Shown here: positions 1 through 8,585 of the stretch, one piece after another
Layout of the letters: the number at the start of each line of letters is the position of its first letter
Position numbering within the stretch: the stretch's first letter is position 1
Source of the DNA: Kofleriaceae bacterium
Lineage (GTDB): Bacteria; Myxococcota_A; Polyangia; Haliangiales; Haliangiaceae
DNA length: 50,308 nt
Direction of reading: 5' to 3'
NCBI GenBank assembly: GCA_024762925.1
Contig: JANTGM010000036.1
Coordinates: 1 to 50,308, forward strand
Translations under genes and position numbers: made by a program
The notes under the pieces: model-generated
Seen by the model: the letters and a program-made list of their open reading frames with translations, nothing else
Databases searched by the model: none
What the model was told of the DNA's origin: nothing

Positions 1-108
1 CACGGCAGAATCCGAATCCACGGCAGAATCCGAATCCACGGCAGAATCCGAATCCACGGCAGAATCCGAATCCACGGCAGAATCCGAATCCACGGCAAGC
101 TCCGAATC
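1..108 (-). repeat. 18-bp tandem repeat encoding DSDSAV
   Basis: Five identical 18-bp units (cacggcagaatccgaatc on the + strand) occupy 1-90 and one variant unit follows at 91-108, with a further degenerate partial copy after it. They encode D-S-D-S-A-V and D-S-E-L-A-V inside the C-terminal tail of the pseudo-receiver protein. The array continues beyond the window edge, so its full copy number is unknown. Confidence 0.9.
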
Positions 109-1722
109 CACGGCAAGCTCTTCCGGATCAACAATAACCTCATCGGTGGACTCTTCAGCCTCAGCAGCTAAGGCCACTTCTTTGGCAGTAGGGGCAACAG
201 CAACCGGCATCGGCTGAGTGCCACCCTTTTTCTTCTCAGCTTCTTCTTGCCGAGTCTTCTTGATGAGGTTGTCGGCGAGCTGCTCCTCCACTGTTGTGGG
301 TTTTTTTGTGAGGGCAATTTGGGCGACGGCGATTCCAGGTGAGGTCTTGCGCTTGGGATCCTTGTCGCGCTCGCTGGTGTCGAGGGGTGTCGCCTCGCCA
401 ATGGCGCGATCCAGCAGTCCACTCAGTTCGGGGCTTGGCGTTGATGCATCTCGCGTCTCCGGACTCGGACTCGTCGGGACTTTCGTGGATTTTGCCGAAG
501 CAACTGCAGCAGCGGCGGCGGCATCGAGGTTCTCTGAATCTATCAATTCCTCAGAAGACTCCGACTCCGACTCCGACGAATTTGGGCTTTCCCTGCCAGC
601 GTCAGCTTCGGTCTCATCCTCGCTTGCCGCCGCTATGGGAACAGTTGTATCTACGAACTCTTCTGATGCTGGGGACGGTGCCTCGGGAACCGTGTCTTCA
701 AGATCTGCTGGCACAGACTGCTCAGGTCGCTTAATCTTGAGGTCTTCAAGGGCAAAGGTACCACTACCCGAAGCCGTGCCCGCTTCAACAATAATGCCTT
801 CAAAGTAGAGTTTGCTGATGATTTCGACCGCTTCCAGGTCTCCAATGTTTCCCCCATCGATGACTTCTTCAAGAGTACGTCTCGCGTCAAAAAGCCTGAG
901 GATCTGGTTCACTTCATCGGGGAGCTCCGAGAGCCGGTCCCAAAGTTCGTCGTAGACAACTTCGAACTTCTGCCCGAGCGGGGGAAGCTGCTCCTGCATG
1001 CGCCCCCATTCGTCAAGTCGCCGCATGCCTTCCATGAGTAAAGCCTGCGCACTCATTTCGATAACGGGCTTGCGACGCACCGGGCGAAAGAGTGCTTCAA
1101 AGTCGCCCTCGTTCCACGTGAGCAATCGATAGACAGCGTCCTCGCCCTGTAAGTGCCCCGCCTCTGCATCAATCACGCGTCCATCCTTAAAGAAGATCGT
1201 CGCTTGACGCTTTTCATCGGCGCGAATGTGAATGAGACCTGTCTTCCGACTTACCTCGATGGTTTGAATGAGATCAACGACACCCATATCGCTCAGACGA
1301 CCTGCGAAGCGTGTGTTGCTATCCTTTTTCTGCTCAAAATTCGCTCGATCGCGCTTCTGAAGAAGAATGCGCACTCGCGTGAGAATTTCTTTGATGTAGA
1401 TGGGCTTGGTGAGGTAGTCGTCTACTCCCAGCTCAAGGCCGCGAATCTTGTTTTCAATCGCCGTTTGGCTTGTGAGAAAAATAAACGGAATCGCTCCCCA
1501 CTCTGGATGTTTTTTGAACTCACGACAAAACTCGTAGCCATCCATCTCAGGCATCGAGGTTTCGGAGATGACCAAGTCGGGATGGGAGCTTTTTGCCTTT
1601 TCGATGGCCTCGCTTCCAGTGCCCGCAGTGATCACATTGAAGCCAGCTTTCTTGAGAGAGACCTCAAGAACGCGCAAACTCTTCGAATCGCCATCGACGA
1701 GAAGTAGACTGCGCTTAGCCAA
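1..1722 (-). CDS. Pseudo-receiver/PATAN (DUF4388) regulatory protein, C-terminus beyond window
   Basis: The frame is open for 574 codons from a TTG at 1722 to the window edge, so the C-terminus is missing. TTG is chosen because GGAG lies 9 nt upstream and the product starts [14 protein letters not shown], the usual beginning of a receiver domain. Residues 1-120 are a CheY-like receiver, but the site of the phospho-acceptor Asp is Glu54 ([14 protein letters not shown]), and the acidic pair reads D-G-D. The Thr (FLTS) and Lys (LTKP) of the receiver are kept. Residues about 135-215 resemble the PATAN/DUF4388 domain ([15 protein letters not shown]...), found in gliding and polarity regulators of Myxococcota and cyanobacteria. 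The rest is acidic, Ser-rich and Ala-rich linker ending in DSDSAV repeats. It probably acts by protein-protein contact rather than DNA binding. The domain calls are firm; the function is not known. Confidence 0.85.
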   Translation of the reverse strand, partial: MAKRSLLLVDGDSKSLRVLEVSLKKAGFNVITAGTGSEAIEKAKSSHPDLVISETSMPEMDGYEFCREFKKHPEWGAIPFIFLTSQTAIENKIRGLELGVDDYLTKPIYIKEILTRVRILLQKRDRANFEQKKDSNTRFAGRLSDMGVVDLIQTIEVSRKTGLIHIRADEKRQATIFFKDGRVIDAEAGHLQGEDAVYRLLTWNEGDFEALFRPVRRKPVIEMSAQALLMEGMRRLDEWGRMQEQLPPLGQKFEVVYDELWDRLSELPDEVNQILRLFDARRTLEEVIDGGNIGDLEAVEIISKLYFEGIIVEAGTASGSGTFALEDLKIKRPEQSVPADLEDTVPEAPSPASEEFVDTTVPIAAASEDETEADAGRESPNSSESESESSEELIDSENLDAAAAAAVASAKSTKVPTSPSPETRDASTPSPELSGLLDRAIGEATPLDTSERDKDPKRKTSPGIAVAQIALTKKPTTVEEQLADNLIKKTRQEEAEKKKGGTQPMPVAVAPTAKEVALAAEAEESTDEVIVDPEELAVDSELAVDSDSAVDSDSAVDSDSAVDSDSAVDSDSAV

Positions 1723-1898
1723 CGAATATGTCTCCGCGGTCGGTCAAGGGTGGAATGGAGGCCCGAGTTATATAACCCCCCCGAATTACTGAACTCTATC
1801 ACGCTTCAGCGCTATGCGCGCCAAAGGCGAGCTTCAAGTAAAGAATGAAGTATCTTCAATCGATATTTTGCTCCTAGTTCCAAATCAATCTTTGTAAC

Positions 1899-2492
1899 AT
1901 GCGAAATTTATTAGAGAAATACGAACTATCACCAGGCTCTTTGGAATTGGTTGAGAACTATGTGGCGCTTCTCATGCGGTGGAATCCAAAGATTCAGATG
2001 ACTGCCACCAAAGATGAGAGCGAGTTTGTCAGTCGCCATGTCGCAGATAGCTTGGAACTGGCAAAACATATTGGATCCAATGTCCGGCGAATGATCGATG
2101 TTGGTTCTGGTGGAGGTCTTCCTGGCGTGCTGCTAGCGATTGTCCATCCCCATATCGAGTTCTTGCTCATTGAGCCAACCAACAAGAAGCACGCCTTTCT
2201 GTCCACCGTTCGACGAGAACTCGCGCTAAGCAATCTTGAGACAAAGGCAGTGCGTGATGAGCAACTCTTGAAGTCCGACGATTTTGCGAAGTTTGATGCA
2301 GCGGTTGCTCGAGCTGTGTGGTCGGTTGAGGAGTGGCTTGCGCGAGCCCCTGCCCTAGTACGAGCCGGTGGGCAAATATTTGCCATGGAGGGCTTGCGGC
2401 AGGCTGAGCTAACTCAAGACTTCGTCCGACACTCCTATGAGTTGGAAGCTGGGAGGACGAGGTCCATAGTTCAGGTCACGGTACCTTCATGA
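1899..2492 (+). CDS. rsmG: 16S rRNA m7G527 methyltransferase RsmG (GidB)
   Basis: RsmG uses S-adenosylmethionine to methylate N7 of G527 in 16S rRNA; loss gives low-level streptomycin resistance in other bacteria. The 197-residue product has the family's SAM-binding loop IDVGSGGGLPGV (about residues 65-76), the LIEPTNKKHAFL segment and the VARAV motif, and its length is normal (about 200-215). It starts with ATG at 1899 with no good ribosome-binding site. Its stop overlaps the bioF start (ATGA), so the two are probably co-translated. In many bacteria rsmG sits between mnmG and parA-parB; here biotin genes follow instead. Confidence 0.95.
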   Translation: MRNLLEKYELSPGSLELVENYVALLMRWNPKIQMTATKDESEFVSRHVADSLELAKHIGSNVRRMIDVGSGGGLPGVLLAIVHPHIEFLLIEPTNKKHAFLSTVRRELALSNLETKAVRDEQLLKSDDFAKFDAAVARAVWSVEEWLARAPALVRAGGQIFAMEGLRQAELTQDFVRHSYELEAGRTRSIVQVTVPS

Positions 2493-3631
2493 CATTCTTG
2501 CGTGAAGAGCTGGAACAACTTGAGTCTGAGCATTTGCTGCGCTCGCTACGGCGGCACCATGAGTGTCCTGGACGGGAGATTGAGATTGGTGGAATCCAGG
2601 TACTGAACTTTTCATCCAACAACTACCTTGGGCTTGCCGGACATCAAGCACTGGCTAATGGTGCTCAGCTCGCTCTTGCGGCTGGAGCTGGCTCGACGGC
2701 CTCTAGGCTTGTCACGGGCAATCTTGATTTGCATGAGGAGTTGGAGGAGAAGCTTGCGGCCTTTCATCATCTTTCTGCGGCAAGACTCTTTGGATCTGGA
2801 TACCAAGCCAACCTCGGCCTACTCTCTTGCTTGGCAAATGCAGATGATCTCGTGATCTCTGATGCGCTCAACCACGCAAGCATCATTGATGGCATTCGAC
2901 TGAGTAAGGCGACGTGTCGTGTTTCGGAGCATTGCTCACTGGATTCGGTACGGAGTCATTTGGAAGGTTCAGAGGGCTTCCGCAGACGCTTTGTGGTAAC
3001 CGATAGCATCTTCTCCATGGATGGAGATTCTCCGGATCTGGTGGGCCTTCGGGCACTCTGCGATGAGTTTGGGGCGTTTCTCATTGTGGACGAGGCTCAT
3101 GCCTCTGGTTGTCTGGGGGCAGGAGCAGGGCTTTGCGCAGAGCTTGGTGTTGTTCCCGACGCGCTCAGTGGTGGACTAGGTAAGGCATTTGGTAGCTATG
3201 GTGGTTACGTCGCAGGTTCTACGGATTTGGTGAACGTCCTGCTAAACCGTGCTCGGTCGTTTGTCTTTTCTACGGCTCTGCCACCAGCGGTGCTTGGCGC
3301 GGGATTGGCGGCGCTGGAGATTGTGAGTGGTTCTGTGGGTTCGAAGCTGCGAGCCGCTCTTGATGCCAGGATTGCGCAGCTACGGGCAGGATTGCAGGAA
3401 TTGGGGAAGCTTGAGCCAGGGGCTGGCGAGAGCGCGATCTTTCCCTTTGTGGTTGGAGATCCTGTGGCTACTGTGGATCTGTGCGAGCGACTTCTCTCGG
3501 ATGGGCTGTTCTGCCAAGCGATTCGACCACCAACGGTAGCCGTCGGGACCTCGCGTTTACGAATCGCGCTGTCAGCACTTCACAGGGAAGAGGACGTCGC
3601 AAGGCTCCTCGAAAGTCTGGCAGGCACCTGA
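2489..3631 (+). CDS. bioF: 8-amino-7-oxononanoate synthase
   Basis: BioF joins pimeloyl-ACP (or pimeloyl-CoA) with L-alanine using pyridoxal phosphate, the first step of the biotin ring pathway. The 380-residue protein has the fold-type I signature: FGSGYQANLG (101-110), the cofactor-contacting DEAHASG (201-207) and the Schiff-base lysine in SGGLGKAFGSYGG, Lys232 by my count. The length is normal for BioF. The related 2-amino-3-ketobutyrate CoA ligase (Kbl) is an alternative, but bioA and bioD follow. The ATG overlaps the rsmG stop by 4 bp. The other biotin genes lie almost 1 kb downstream, beyond a gene-free, parS-bearing gap. Confidence 0.93.
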   Translation: MTFLREELEQLESEHLLRSLRRHHECPGREIEIGGIQVLNFSSNNYLGLAGHQALANGAQLALAAGAGSTASRLVTGNLDLHEELEEKLAAFHHLSAARLFGSGYQANLGLLSCLANADDLVISDALNHASIIDGIRLSKATCRVSEHCSLDSVRSHLEGSEGFRRRFVVTDSIFSMDGDSPDLVGLRALCDEFGAFLIVDEAHASGCLGAGAGLCAELGVVPDALSGGLGKAFGSYGGYVAGSTDLVNVLLNRARSFVFSTALPPAVLGAGLAALEIVSGSVGSKLRAALDARIAQLRAGLQELGKLEPGAGESAIFPFVVGDPVATVDLCERLLSDGLFCQAIRPPTVAVGTSRLRIALSALHREEDVARLLESLAGT

Positions 3632-3703
3632 TGGTTTCAGATGCCTTGTTGGCTTGGTTTGGCGTTTCGTAAGCCGATCTGCGTGTTTTGGGGACCTGCG
3701 TGA

Positions 3704-3719
3704 TGTTCCACGTGGAACA
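3704..3719. promoter_or_regulatory. parS: parS-like ParB binding site 1
   Basis: TGTTCCACGTGGAACA is a perfect 16-bp palindrome, extended to 20 bp (3702-3721) by matching flanks. It fits the nearly universal bacterial parS core (TGTTNCACGTGNAACA) bound by the helix-turn-helix of ParB. It lies 72 bp after the bioF stop. Confidence 0.9.
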
Positions 3720-4030
3720 TCGAGCGCAATTGACTTCTCGTTTCAAGTGGATACTGCGCTCAAAACCACCTAGTGGAAACCGCTTTGTCCGATCTACTGA
3801 AACAAGCGCTGTGCTGCTTCGGACAAACAACCGCATAGAACACTCGAAGGCGCCCACAGATGCCTTCAAAAGGTCAATCGCCTCTGTAGACTTTCCTCGC
3901 CACTGCTCTAGAACCCTCCCGCTCCCTTCCCTCCCATTCCCAACATCTAAGGCTCTGTTGAACCATCAAGCTTTTCCAGGTGGAGGGCGGACTCCTCAGA
4001 GCCAACTGAGAACGCCACACCTTCGTGCGC

Positions 4031-4285
4031 CAGCTGTGGAAAGCGAATCGATGGCCATACTACGCTAAGGCTATCAACGGACACTCCAACTGCGAACACC
4101 GCACGCCTAAGCACGCGCCAGCTACATGAGTCCCTCCACCCAATCCAAACTGAAACTCTGGGTGCGAGCCAAACTCGAACACAAGACACCGTCATGCACC
4201 AGCTGTCGAAAGCGACTCAACGGCCAAACTACGCTAAGGCTATCAAACGAACACTCCAACTGCGAACACCGGACGCCTAAGCACG
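4031..4285 (+). repeat. Imperfect 85/86-bp direct repeat (4031-4115 and 4200-4285)
   Basis: Copies 4031-4115 and 4200-4285 are 169 bp apart. Both begin CAGCTGT and share ACGCTAAGGCTATCAA and CACTCCAACTGCGAACACC, with scattered substitutions and one extra A in the second copy. The repeat lies between parS-like sites 1 and 2. Neither copy codes for a recognisable protein. Confidence 0.85.
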
Positions 4286-4388
4286 AGCGCTACACAAATC
4301 GCGCGCCCGAAGGCCGAAATCCGAACGGACACTCCGGTTCTACGCGCAGTGGGGCACATCAAACGCCGCCAAGTGCCAAACCCGGCCC

Positions 4389-4404
4389 GGTTCCACGTGG
4401 AACA
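4389..4404. promoter_or_regulatory. parS: parS-like ParB binding site 2
   Basis: GGTTCCACGTGGAACA keeps the central 14-bp palindrome GTTCCACGTGGAAC and differs from sites 1 and 3 only at the first base. The flanking bases are less symmetric than in site 1. Confidence 0.85.
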
Positions 4405-4570
4405 TCGAAGGCAGCACTCCTTCACCAATCTAGCCGCTAGGACGACCGCTGAGTCTCTGAGGATCAGCCCAAGCTAGCTCCAACATCGAACCACACAAAG
4501 CGGTATTTGAACGCCGCCCCAGTTCCTGCGGCTGTTCCTCGCGCCCCATAGACCAAAAAACAGACACTGC

Positions 4571-4586
4571 TGTTCCACGTGGAACA
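4571..4586. promoter_or_regulatory. parS: parS-like ParB binding site 3, next to bioA
   Basis: TGTTCCACGTGGAACA is identical to site 1. Its right end is 28 bp before the bioA ATG at 4615. A bound ParB would therefore sit on the likely leader or promoter of bioA-bioD. Confidence 0.9.
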
Positions 4587-4614
4587 TCTGATCGAATCCG
4601 GGTACCGTCCCGCC

Positions 4615-5928
4615 ATGAGCAACCTCTGGTACCCCTTCACCGCCATGCAAGAGTGGTCTCAAACCTCCCAGATCTCCATCGAAGGAGGGCAGGGAAACTA
4701 CCTTCTAGCCTCAAATGGCAAGCACTACCTAGATGGTGTGTCCTCCCTTTGGACAAACGTACATGGTCACAATCACCCAGTCTTGAACGCTGCAATCAAG
4801 AACCAGGTTGACCGAATCTCCCACTCCACATTGCTTGGGCTCACCAACCCTCTTGCCGAAGATCTTGCCAAGCGCCTGGTGGAAATCACTCCACAAGGAC
4901 TCAATCACGTCTTCTATTCGGATTCGGGCTCCACAGCCGTCGAAATCGCTCTGAAACAAGCATTTCAGTATTGGCAGCTCACAGGAAAACCAGAAAAGAC
5001 CCGACTTGTCCACCTTGACGAGGCCTACCACGGTGACACCCTGGGAGCCGTTGCCGTTGGCGGCATTGACATCTTTCACGAGATCTTCGGGCCGCTTCTC
5101 ATCCCCACGGACAGTATTCCCTGCCCAAACTCCTTTCACCGGGACCGAAGCGCGAACCAAGAACAGGCCGAGACTCAGAGCCTTGAGTCCCTCCAGCAAC
5201 TTCTTAAAGAATCTGCCTCGAAAATTGCGGCCCTCATCATGGAACCCCTAGTACAAGGCGCTGGAGGCATTCTCACCCACACACCGCGATACCTCTCCCA
5301 GCTCGCCGCACTCTGCAAGGAGTTTGATATCCTCCTAATCTTGGATGAGGTGGCGACCGGCTTTGGCCGCACTGGAACGCTCTTCGCTGCTGAGCAAGCT
5401 CAAGTCAACCCGGATTTCATGTGTCTTGCAAAAGGCATCACGGGCGGCTATCTGCCCCTTGCCGCAACCCTTAGCACCAGCCGCATCTATGAAGCCTTCC
5501 TAGCGCCACGAGAAGACGGCAAGACCTTCTTTCACGGGCACACCTATACCGGCAATGCCCTCGCTTGTGCTGTCGCAATCGCAAATCTTGAGCTCTTTGA
5601 GCAAGAGTCCACAATCTCGAAACTCCCGCCCAAGATTGCCTACCTCAGAGGCAGGCTTGAAACGCTTCGAAAGAATCCGAATGTGGGGGACATTCGGCAA
5701 TGTGGTCTCATGGTCGGTATCGAAATCGTCGAGAGGGAAAATGCCTCTGCATATCCAACAAAGAGCTTCATCGGGGACAAGATCTGTCAAGCGGTTCGAG
5801 CTCATGGAGTGATTCTTCGCAATCTCTCTGACGTCATCGTTCTTATGCCCCCACTGTCGATCGAGCTGCCCGAAATTGCCCTGATGGTGGATGCAGTGCA
5901 ATCCGGAATCGAGGAGGTATGTAGGTGA
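4615..5928 (+). CDS. bioA: Adenosylmethionine-8-amino-7-oxononanoate aminotransferase
   Basis: BioA transfers an amino group from S-adenosylmethionine to 8-amino-7-oxononanoate, giving 7,8-diaminononanoate. The 437-residue product begins MSNLWYPFTAM, a family hallmark. It has the cofactor motifs YSDSGSTAVE (101-110) and DEVATGFGRTG (244-254) and the catalytic lysine in LAKGITGG (Lys273). An in-frame ATG at 4579 lies inside parS-like site 3 and adds 12 residues that the family does not have, so 4615 is used. No strong ribosome-binding site precedes it. The stop overlaps bioD by 4 bp. Confidence 0.95.
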   Translation: MSNLWYPFTAMQEWSQTSQISIEGGQGNYLLASNGKHYLDGVSSLWTNVHGHNHPVLNAAIKNQVDRISHSTLLGLTNPLAEDLAKRLVEITPQGLNHVFYSDSGSTAVEIALKQAFQYWQLTGKPEKTRLVHLDEAYHGDTLGAVAVGGIDIFHEIFGPLLIPTDSIPCPNSFHRDRSANQEQAETQSLESLQQLLKESASKIAALIMEPLVQGAGGILTHTPRYLSQLAALCKEFDILLILDEVATGFGRTGTLFAAEQAQVNPDFMCLAKGITGGYLPLAATLSTSRIYEAFLAPREDGKTFFHGHTYTGNALACAVAIANLELFEQESTISKLPPKIAYLRGRLETLRKNPNVGDIRQCGLMVGIEIVERENASAYPTKSFIGDKICQAVRAHGVILRNLSDVIVLMPPLSIELPEIALMVDAVQSGIEEVCR

Positions 5929-6587
5929 CAGCGTTCTTTGTGACCGGCACCGACACGGATGCCGGAAAGACCCATGCCTCTTGTGCCCTGCTCTTTGCTG
6001 CCCGCCGACGCCAACTCTCTTGTGCTGGGTACAAGCCCATTGAGTCAGGATGTCCAGTTGATGGATCCCCAGGTCACGATGCGATGGCGCTTGGATCTGC
6101 TGCCGGGACCGAACCCATAACTACCTATACATTCGCACCACCAATCGCACCCCACATTGCAGCCCAACGCGCAGGCAAAAGCGTGGTGCTTGAGCCAATT
6201 CTCACCAGAGCCGCAGAGCTTCAAGACAACACAGACTTTTTCTTAGTTGAGGGCGCAGGAGGCTTTCTAGTCCCGATTTCGGGCAATGCATCCATGGCAA
6301 CCTTGGCGCAAGAGCTTCAGTTGCCAATCATCATCGTTGCGCCAAACCGCCTGGGAGCGATCAACCACAGCTTGCTCACCATTGAAGCCGCCAGGGCACG
6401 AGGGCTGTCCATCGCTGCTGTGGTGCTCAGTGCCGTAGCAAATGGTGCAGGGGATGGACTTGAGAATCGTCAATCCATTGCACAGGTTGGTGAAGTCCCA
6501 GCCTACGAGCTTCCGCACTGCAATACCGACCTAGACATGGCCATGGCTGCTGAGCCAATTCTCAATGCGTTACTTGATTCTGATTAA
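5925..6587 (+). CDS. bioD: Dethiobiotin synthetase
   Basis: BioD is an ATP-dependent carboxylase that closes the ureido ring of 7,8-diaminononanoate to form dethiobiotin. The 220-residue protein begins with the P-loop FVTGTDTDAGKTHAS (about residues 5-19), followed by GYKPIESG and the VEGAGGFLVPI segment typical of the family. The start is GTG with GAGGAGG 7 nt upstream, overlapping the bioA stop (GTGA), so translation is probably coupled. bioB is not in the window. The gene converges on mnmE across about 155 bp in which I see no clear terminator. Confidence 0.95.
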   Translation: MTAFFVTGTDTDAGKTHASCALLFAARRRQLSCAGYKPIESGCPVDGSPGHDAMALGSAAGTEPITTYTFAPPIAPHIAAQRAGKSVVLEPILTRAAELQDNTDFFLVEGAGGFLVPISGNASMATLAQELQLPIIIVAPNRLGAINHSLLTIEAARARGLSIAAVVLSAVANGAGDGLENRQSIAQVGEVPAYELPHCNTDLDMAMAAEPILNALLDSD

Positions 6588-6742
6588 GGTTGCGAGAGCC
6601 AACATCGCAACAGACCAAGCGGATGCGCCGGTGCACTCCAAGCTTCACAGCAAGAGCCCAAGCTTCACAACAAGAGCCCTCTGGTTCTGATCACACAAAT
6701 TCTGATCACGCAAAGCTCGCGTTTTCTGGAACCGAATCAGTA

Positions 6743-8068
6743 CTACTTGCCGATACAAAACCGAGCAAAGAGCGCATCGAGCATTTCATCGCCCACTTCT
6801 TCTCCCGTGATCTCCGCGAGACAGTTGCGAGCAGCGCTCAGCTCCACAATCGTGAGTTCTGCAGGGGCATTCCGATCAATCAAACCCGCTGCCGCCTTCA
6901 AATACCCACCAGCCGCTTCAAGCCTTTGCCGCTGCCTCTCATTTGTCACGACACAGCCTTCAGCGCTCTCCGATGCCCCTTGGGTAACTCGCGTGAGAAT
7001 GGCGCGCTTGAGATCCTCTAGACCGGTGCCTGCTTTGGCTGACGTTGCAATGCCTGGGGCGTCCCTATCGGCCGTTTCCAGATCACACTTCGAACGAACA
7101 ATCATGACTCGCTCGCTTTCCCCAGATTCTGCAACTTCTCCACTAGAAACTACGAATAGTTCTAAGTCCGCTTGTTGCGCACGGGCAGCACCCATTTCGA
7201 TGCCTTGCCCTTCAATGCTCTCAGCTTCTGAGCTTTGACGAATGCCTGCAGTATCCACCAAGGTGATCGTGAGACCTTCCCAGACCACCTGGGCCTCAAC
7301 GTAGTCTCGAGTTGTGCCAGCGGCTGGGGCCACTATGGAGCGCTCACGTCCGACCAGGGCATTGAAGAGGCTGGACTTGCCTGCATTGACAGCTCCACGG
7401 AGCACAACATCAACCCCATCGCGAAGCACACGGCCCACACCAAAACTCGAAGCCAGATCTAGGCACTGACGCGACGCGTCATTAGCCTGTTGGCTCTGTT
7501 TGGTTCGCTCAATCTCTGAAAGGCCATCCTCAGGAAAGTCGATTCCCGCTTCGATCTCGGCGCTGAGCTCAACCACACTGGCAATGAGCGAATTCACAAT
7601 GCCGCCCAAGCTGCCCGCCAGCTGCTCTTGTGCTACTCGTAGCGCCTTGGCACTCGATGCGTTGACAATGTCCGCAATCGCCTCCGCTCGGGTTAGGTCA
7701 ATTCGATTGTTCTCAAAGGCACGACGAGTGAACTCACCGGGATCAGCATGCCGAGCTCCAGCGGCAATCACACAGCGAAGAAGCTCGGCCAAGTTTGCAG
7801 CACCCCCATGACCGTGGATCTCCGCGACATCTTCTCCAGTAAACGAGCGCGGACCGCGCATAAGAACAAACAAGACTTCGTCTAGACGTCGTCCGTCCTG
7901 CTGCACATGTCCGTACGAAAAATAGCGATCGCGCAATTCGTCGGCGTGGGTGTCGGTTACCTGCGCGAGAATCGATGCAGCTTGGGGACCGCTTATCCGA
8001 AGAATTCCTACGCCGCCGGCACCAAGAGGCGTCGCAACGGCGGCAATCGTGTCACCGCCTTGGCGCAC
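6743..8068 (-). CDS. mnmE: tRNA modification GTPase MnmE (TrmE)
   Basis: With MnmG, MnmE installs the 5-(carboxymethyl)aminomethyl group on U34 of tRNAs. The 441-residue protein has the N-terminal folate-binding domain (DTIAAVATPLGAGGVGILRISG), the helical domain and an inserted G domain: P-loop GAVNAGKS (225-232), GTTRD (251-255) and DTAG (272-275). It ends in the catalytic FCIGK motif. The G4 motif reads SKCD instead of the usual NKxD, and the P-loop has Val where Pro is common. The start is GTG, 5 bp after khpB; it matches the E. coli N-terminus in register. mnmG is not adjacent, unlike in many origin regions. Confidence 0.95.
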   Translation of the reverse strand: MRQGGDTIAAVATPLGAGGVGILRISGPQAASILAQVTDTHADELRDRYFSYGHVQQDGRRLDEVLFVLMRGPRSFTGEDVAEIHGHGGAANLAELLRCVIAAGARHADPGEFTRRAFENNRIDLTRAEAIADIVNASSAKALRVAQEQLAGSLGGIVNSLIASVVELSAEIEAGIDFPEDGLSEIERTKQSQQANDASRQCLDLASSFGVGRVLRDGVDVVLRGAVNAGKSSLFNALVGRERSIVAPAAGTTRDYVEAQVVWEGLTITLVDTAGIRQSSEAESIEGQGIEMGAARAQQADLELFVVSSGEVAESGESERVMIVRSKCDLETADRDAPGIATSAKAGTGLEDLKRAILTRVTQGASESAEGCVVTNERQRQRLEAAGGYLKAAAGLIDRNAPAELTIVELSAARNCLAEITGEEVGDEMLDALFARFCIGK

Positions 8069-8073
8069 GCAAA

Positions 8074-8553
8074 CTACTCTGGCAGGACCACAATGTGTCG
8101 CGAATCGCCTTCGCCTTCACTCTGCGTCGAGACTCCATCAATCTCTGCAAGACGCATGTGTACGATACGACGGTCGTAGGCGGACATTGGGTTGAGGTCG
8201 ATGGCTTCCCCGGTTTCGCGTGCCTGTGCTGCGGTACGATCTGCGAGTCCTTCGAGACGCTCCACATGTCGCTCGCGGTATCCTCCCGCGTCAACGATGA
8301 CAGGCTTGGTGCGCTCTTCGCGATCGCGGTGAAGCATCTTGTTGAGTAGGTGCTGAAACGCATCTACCACCTGGCCTCGGCGGCCAATAACACGCTGAGT
8401 TTGCTCTTCCACTTCACACTCAATGCGAAGAAGAAGCTTGTCGTTGGCATCTTCGCCCTCGACCGTGGCGTCAATGCCCATACGATCCAACATACCTTCA
8501 AGAAGGTTGATGGCTTCGCCTAAATCGGTTTGGTTCTCGGTCTGTTCAGACAT
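8074..8553 (-). CDS. khpB: RNA-binding KH-R3H protein KhpB (Jag/EloR)
   Basis: The 159-residue protein has a KH domain (about residues 35-90, with the GXXG-like loop VIGRRGQVVDAFQHLLNK) and an R3H domain (about 95-158, NPMSAYDRRIVHMRLAEI). This is the Jag/KhpB family, conserved next to yidC. KhpB works with KhpA in RNA binding that affects cell elongation in Gram-positives; its role in this lineage is not established. The N-terminal Jag_N domain seen in Firmicutes is absent, so this is the short form. It lies between yidC (32 bp) and mnmE (5 bp) in one operon. Confidence 0.92.
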   Translation of the reverse strand: MSEQTENQTDLGEAINLLEGMLDRMGIDATVEGEDANDKLLLRIECEVEEQTQRVIGRRGQVVDAFQHLLNKMLHRDREERTKPVIVDAGGYRERHVERLEGLADRTAAQARETGEAIDLNPMSAYDRRIVHMRLAEIDGVSTQSEGEGDSRHIVVLPE

Positions 8554-8585
8554 CGTGATTCTCCGCTGCTAATACCAGAATTCCG

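Larger units (their letters stand above)
3632..4614 (+). other. 983-bp gene-free interval with three parS-like sites
   Basis: I find no convincing gene here. Short open frames exist on both strands but run through the palindromes and the repeat and show no family features. The interval separates bioF from bioA-bioD. It holds three near-identical ParB-type palindromes (3704-3719, 4389-4404, 4571-4586) and an imperfect 85-bp direct repeat. This fits a chromosome centromere (ParB loading zone), here about 7-8 kb from dnaA. Confidence 0.75.

Noticed and set aside
1-108. Tandem repeat as a CRISPR array
   Set aside because: The 18-bp units abut without spacers and are in frame with a protein-coding linker.
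3688-4440. Open frames of 126 and 104 codons on the + strand and several on the - strand between bioF and bioA
   Set aside because: They run through the parS-like palindromes and the direct repeat, have no good ribosome-binding sites and show no domain features.
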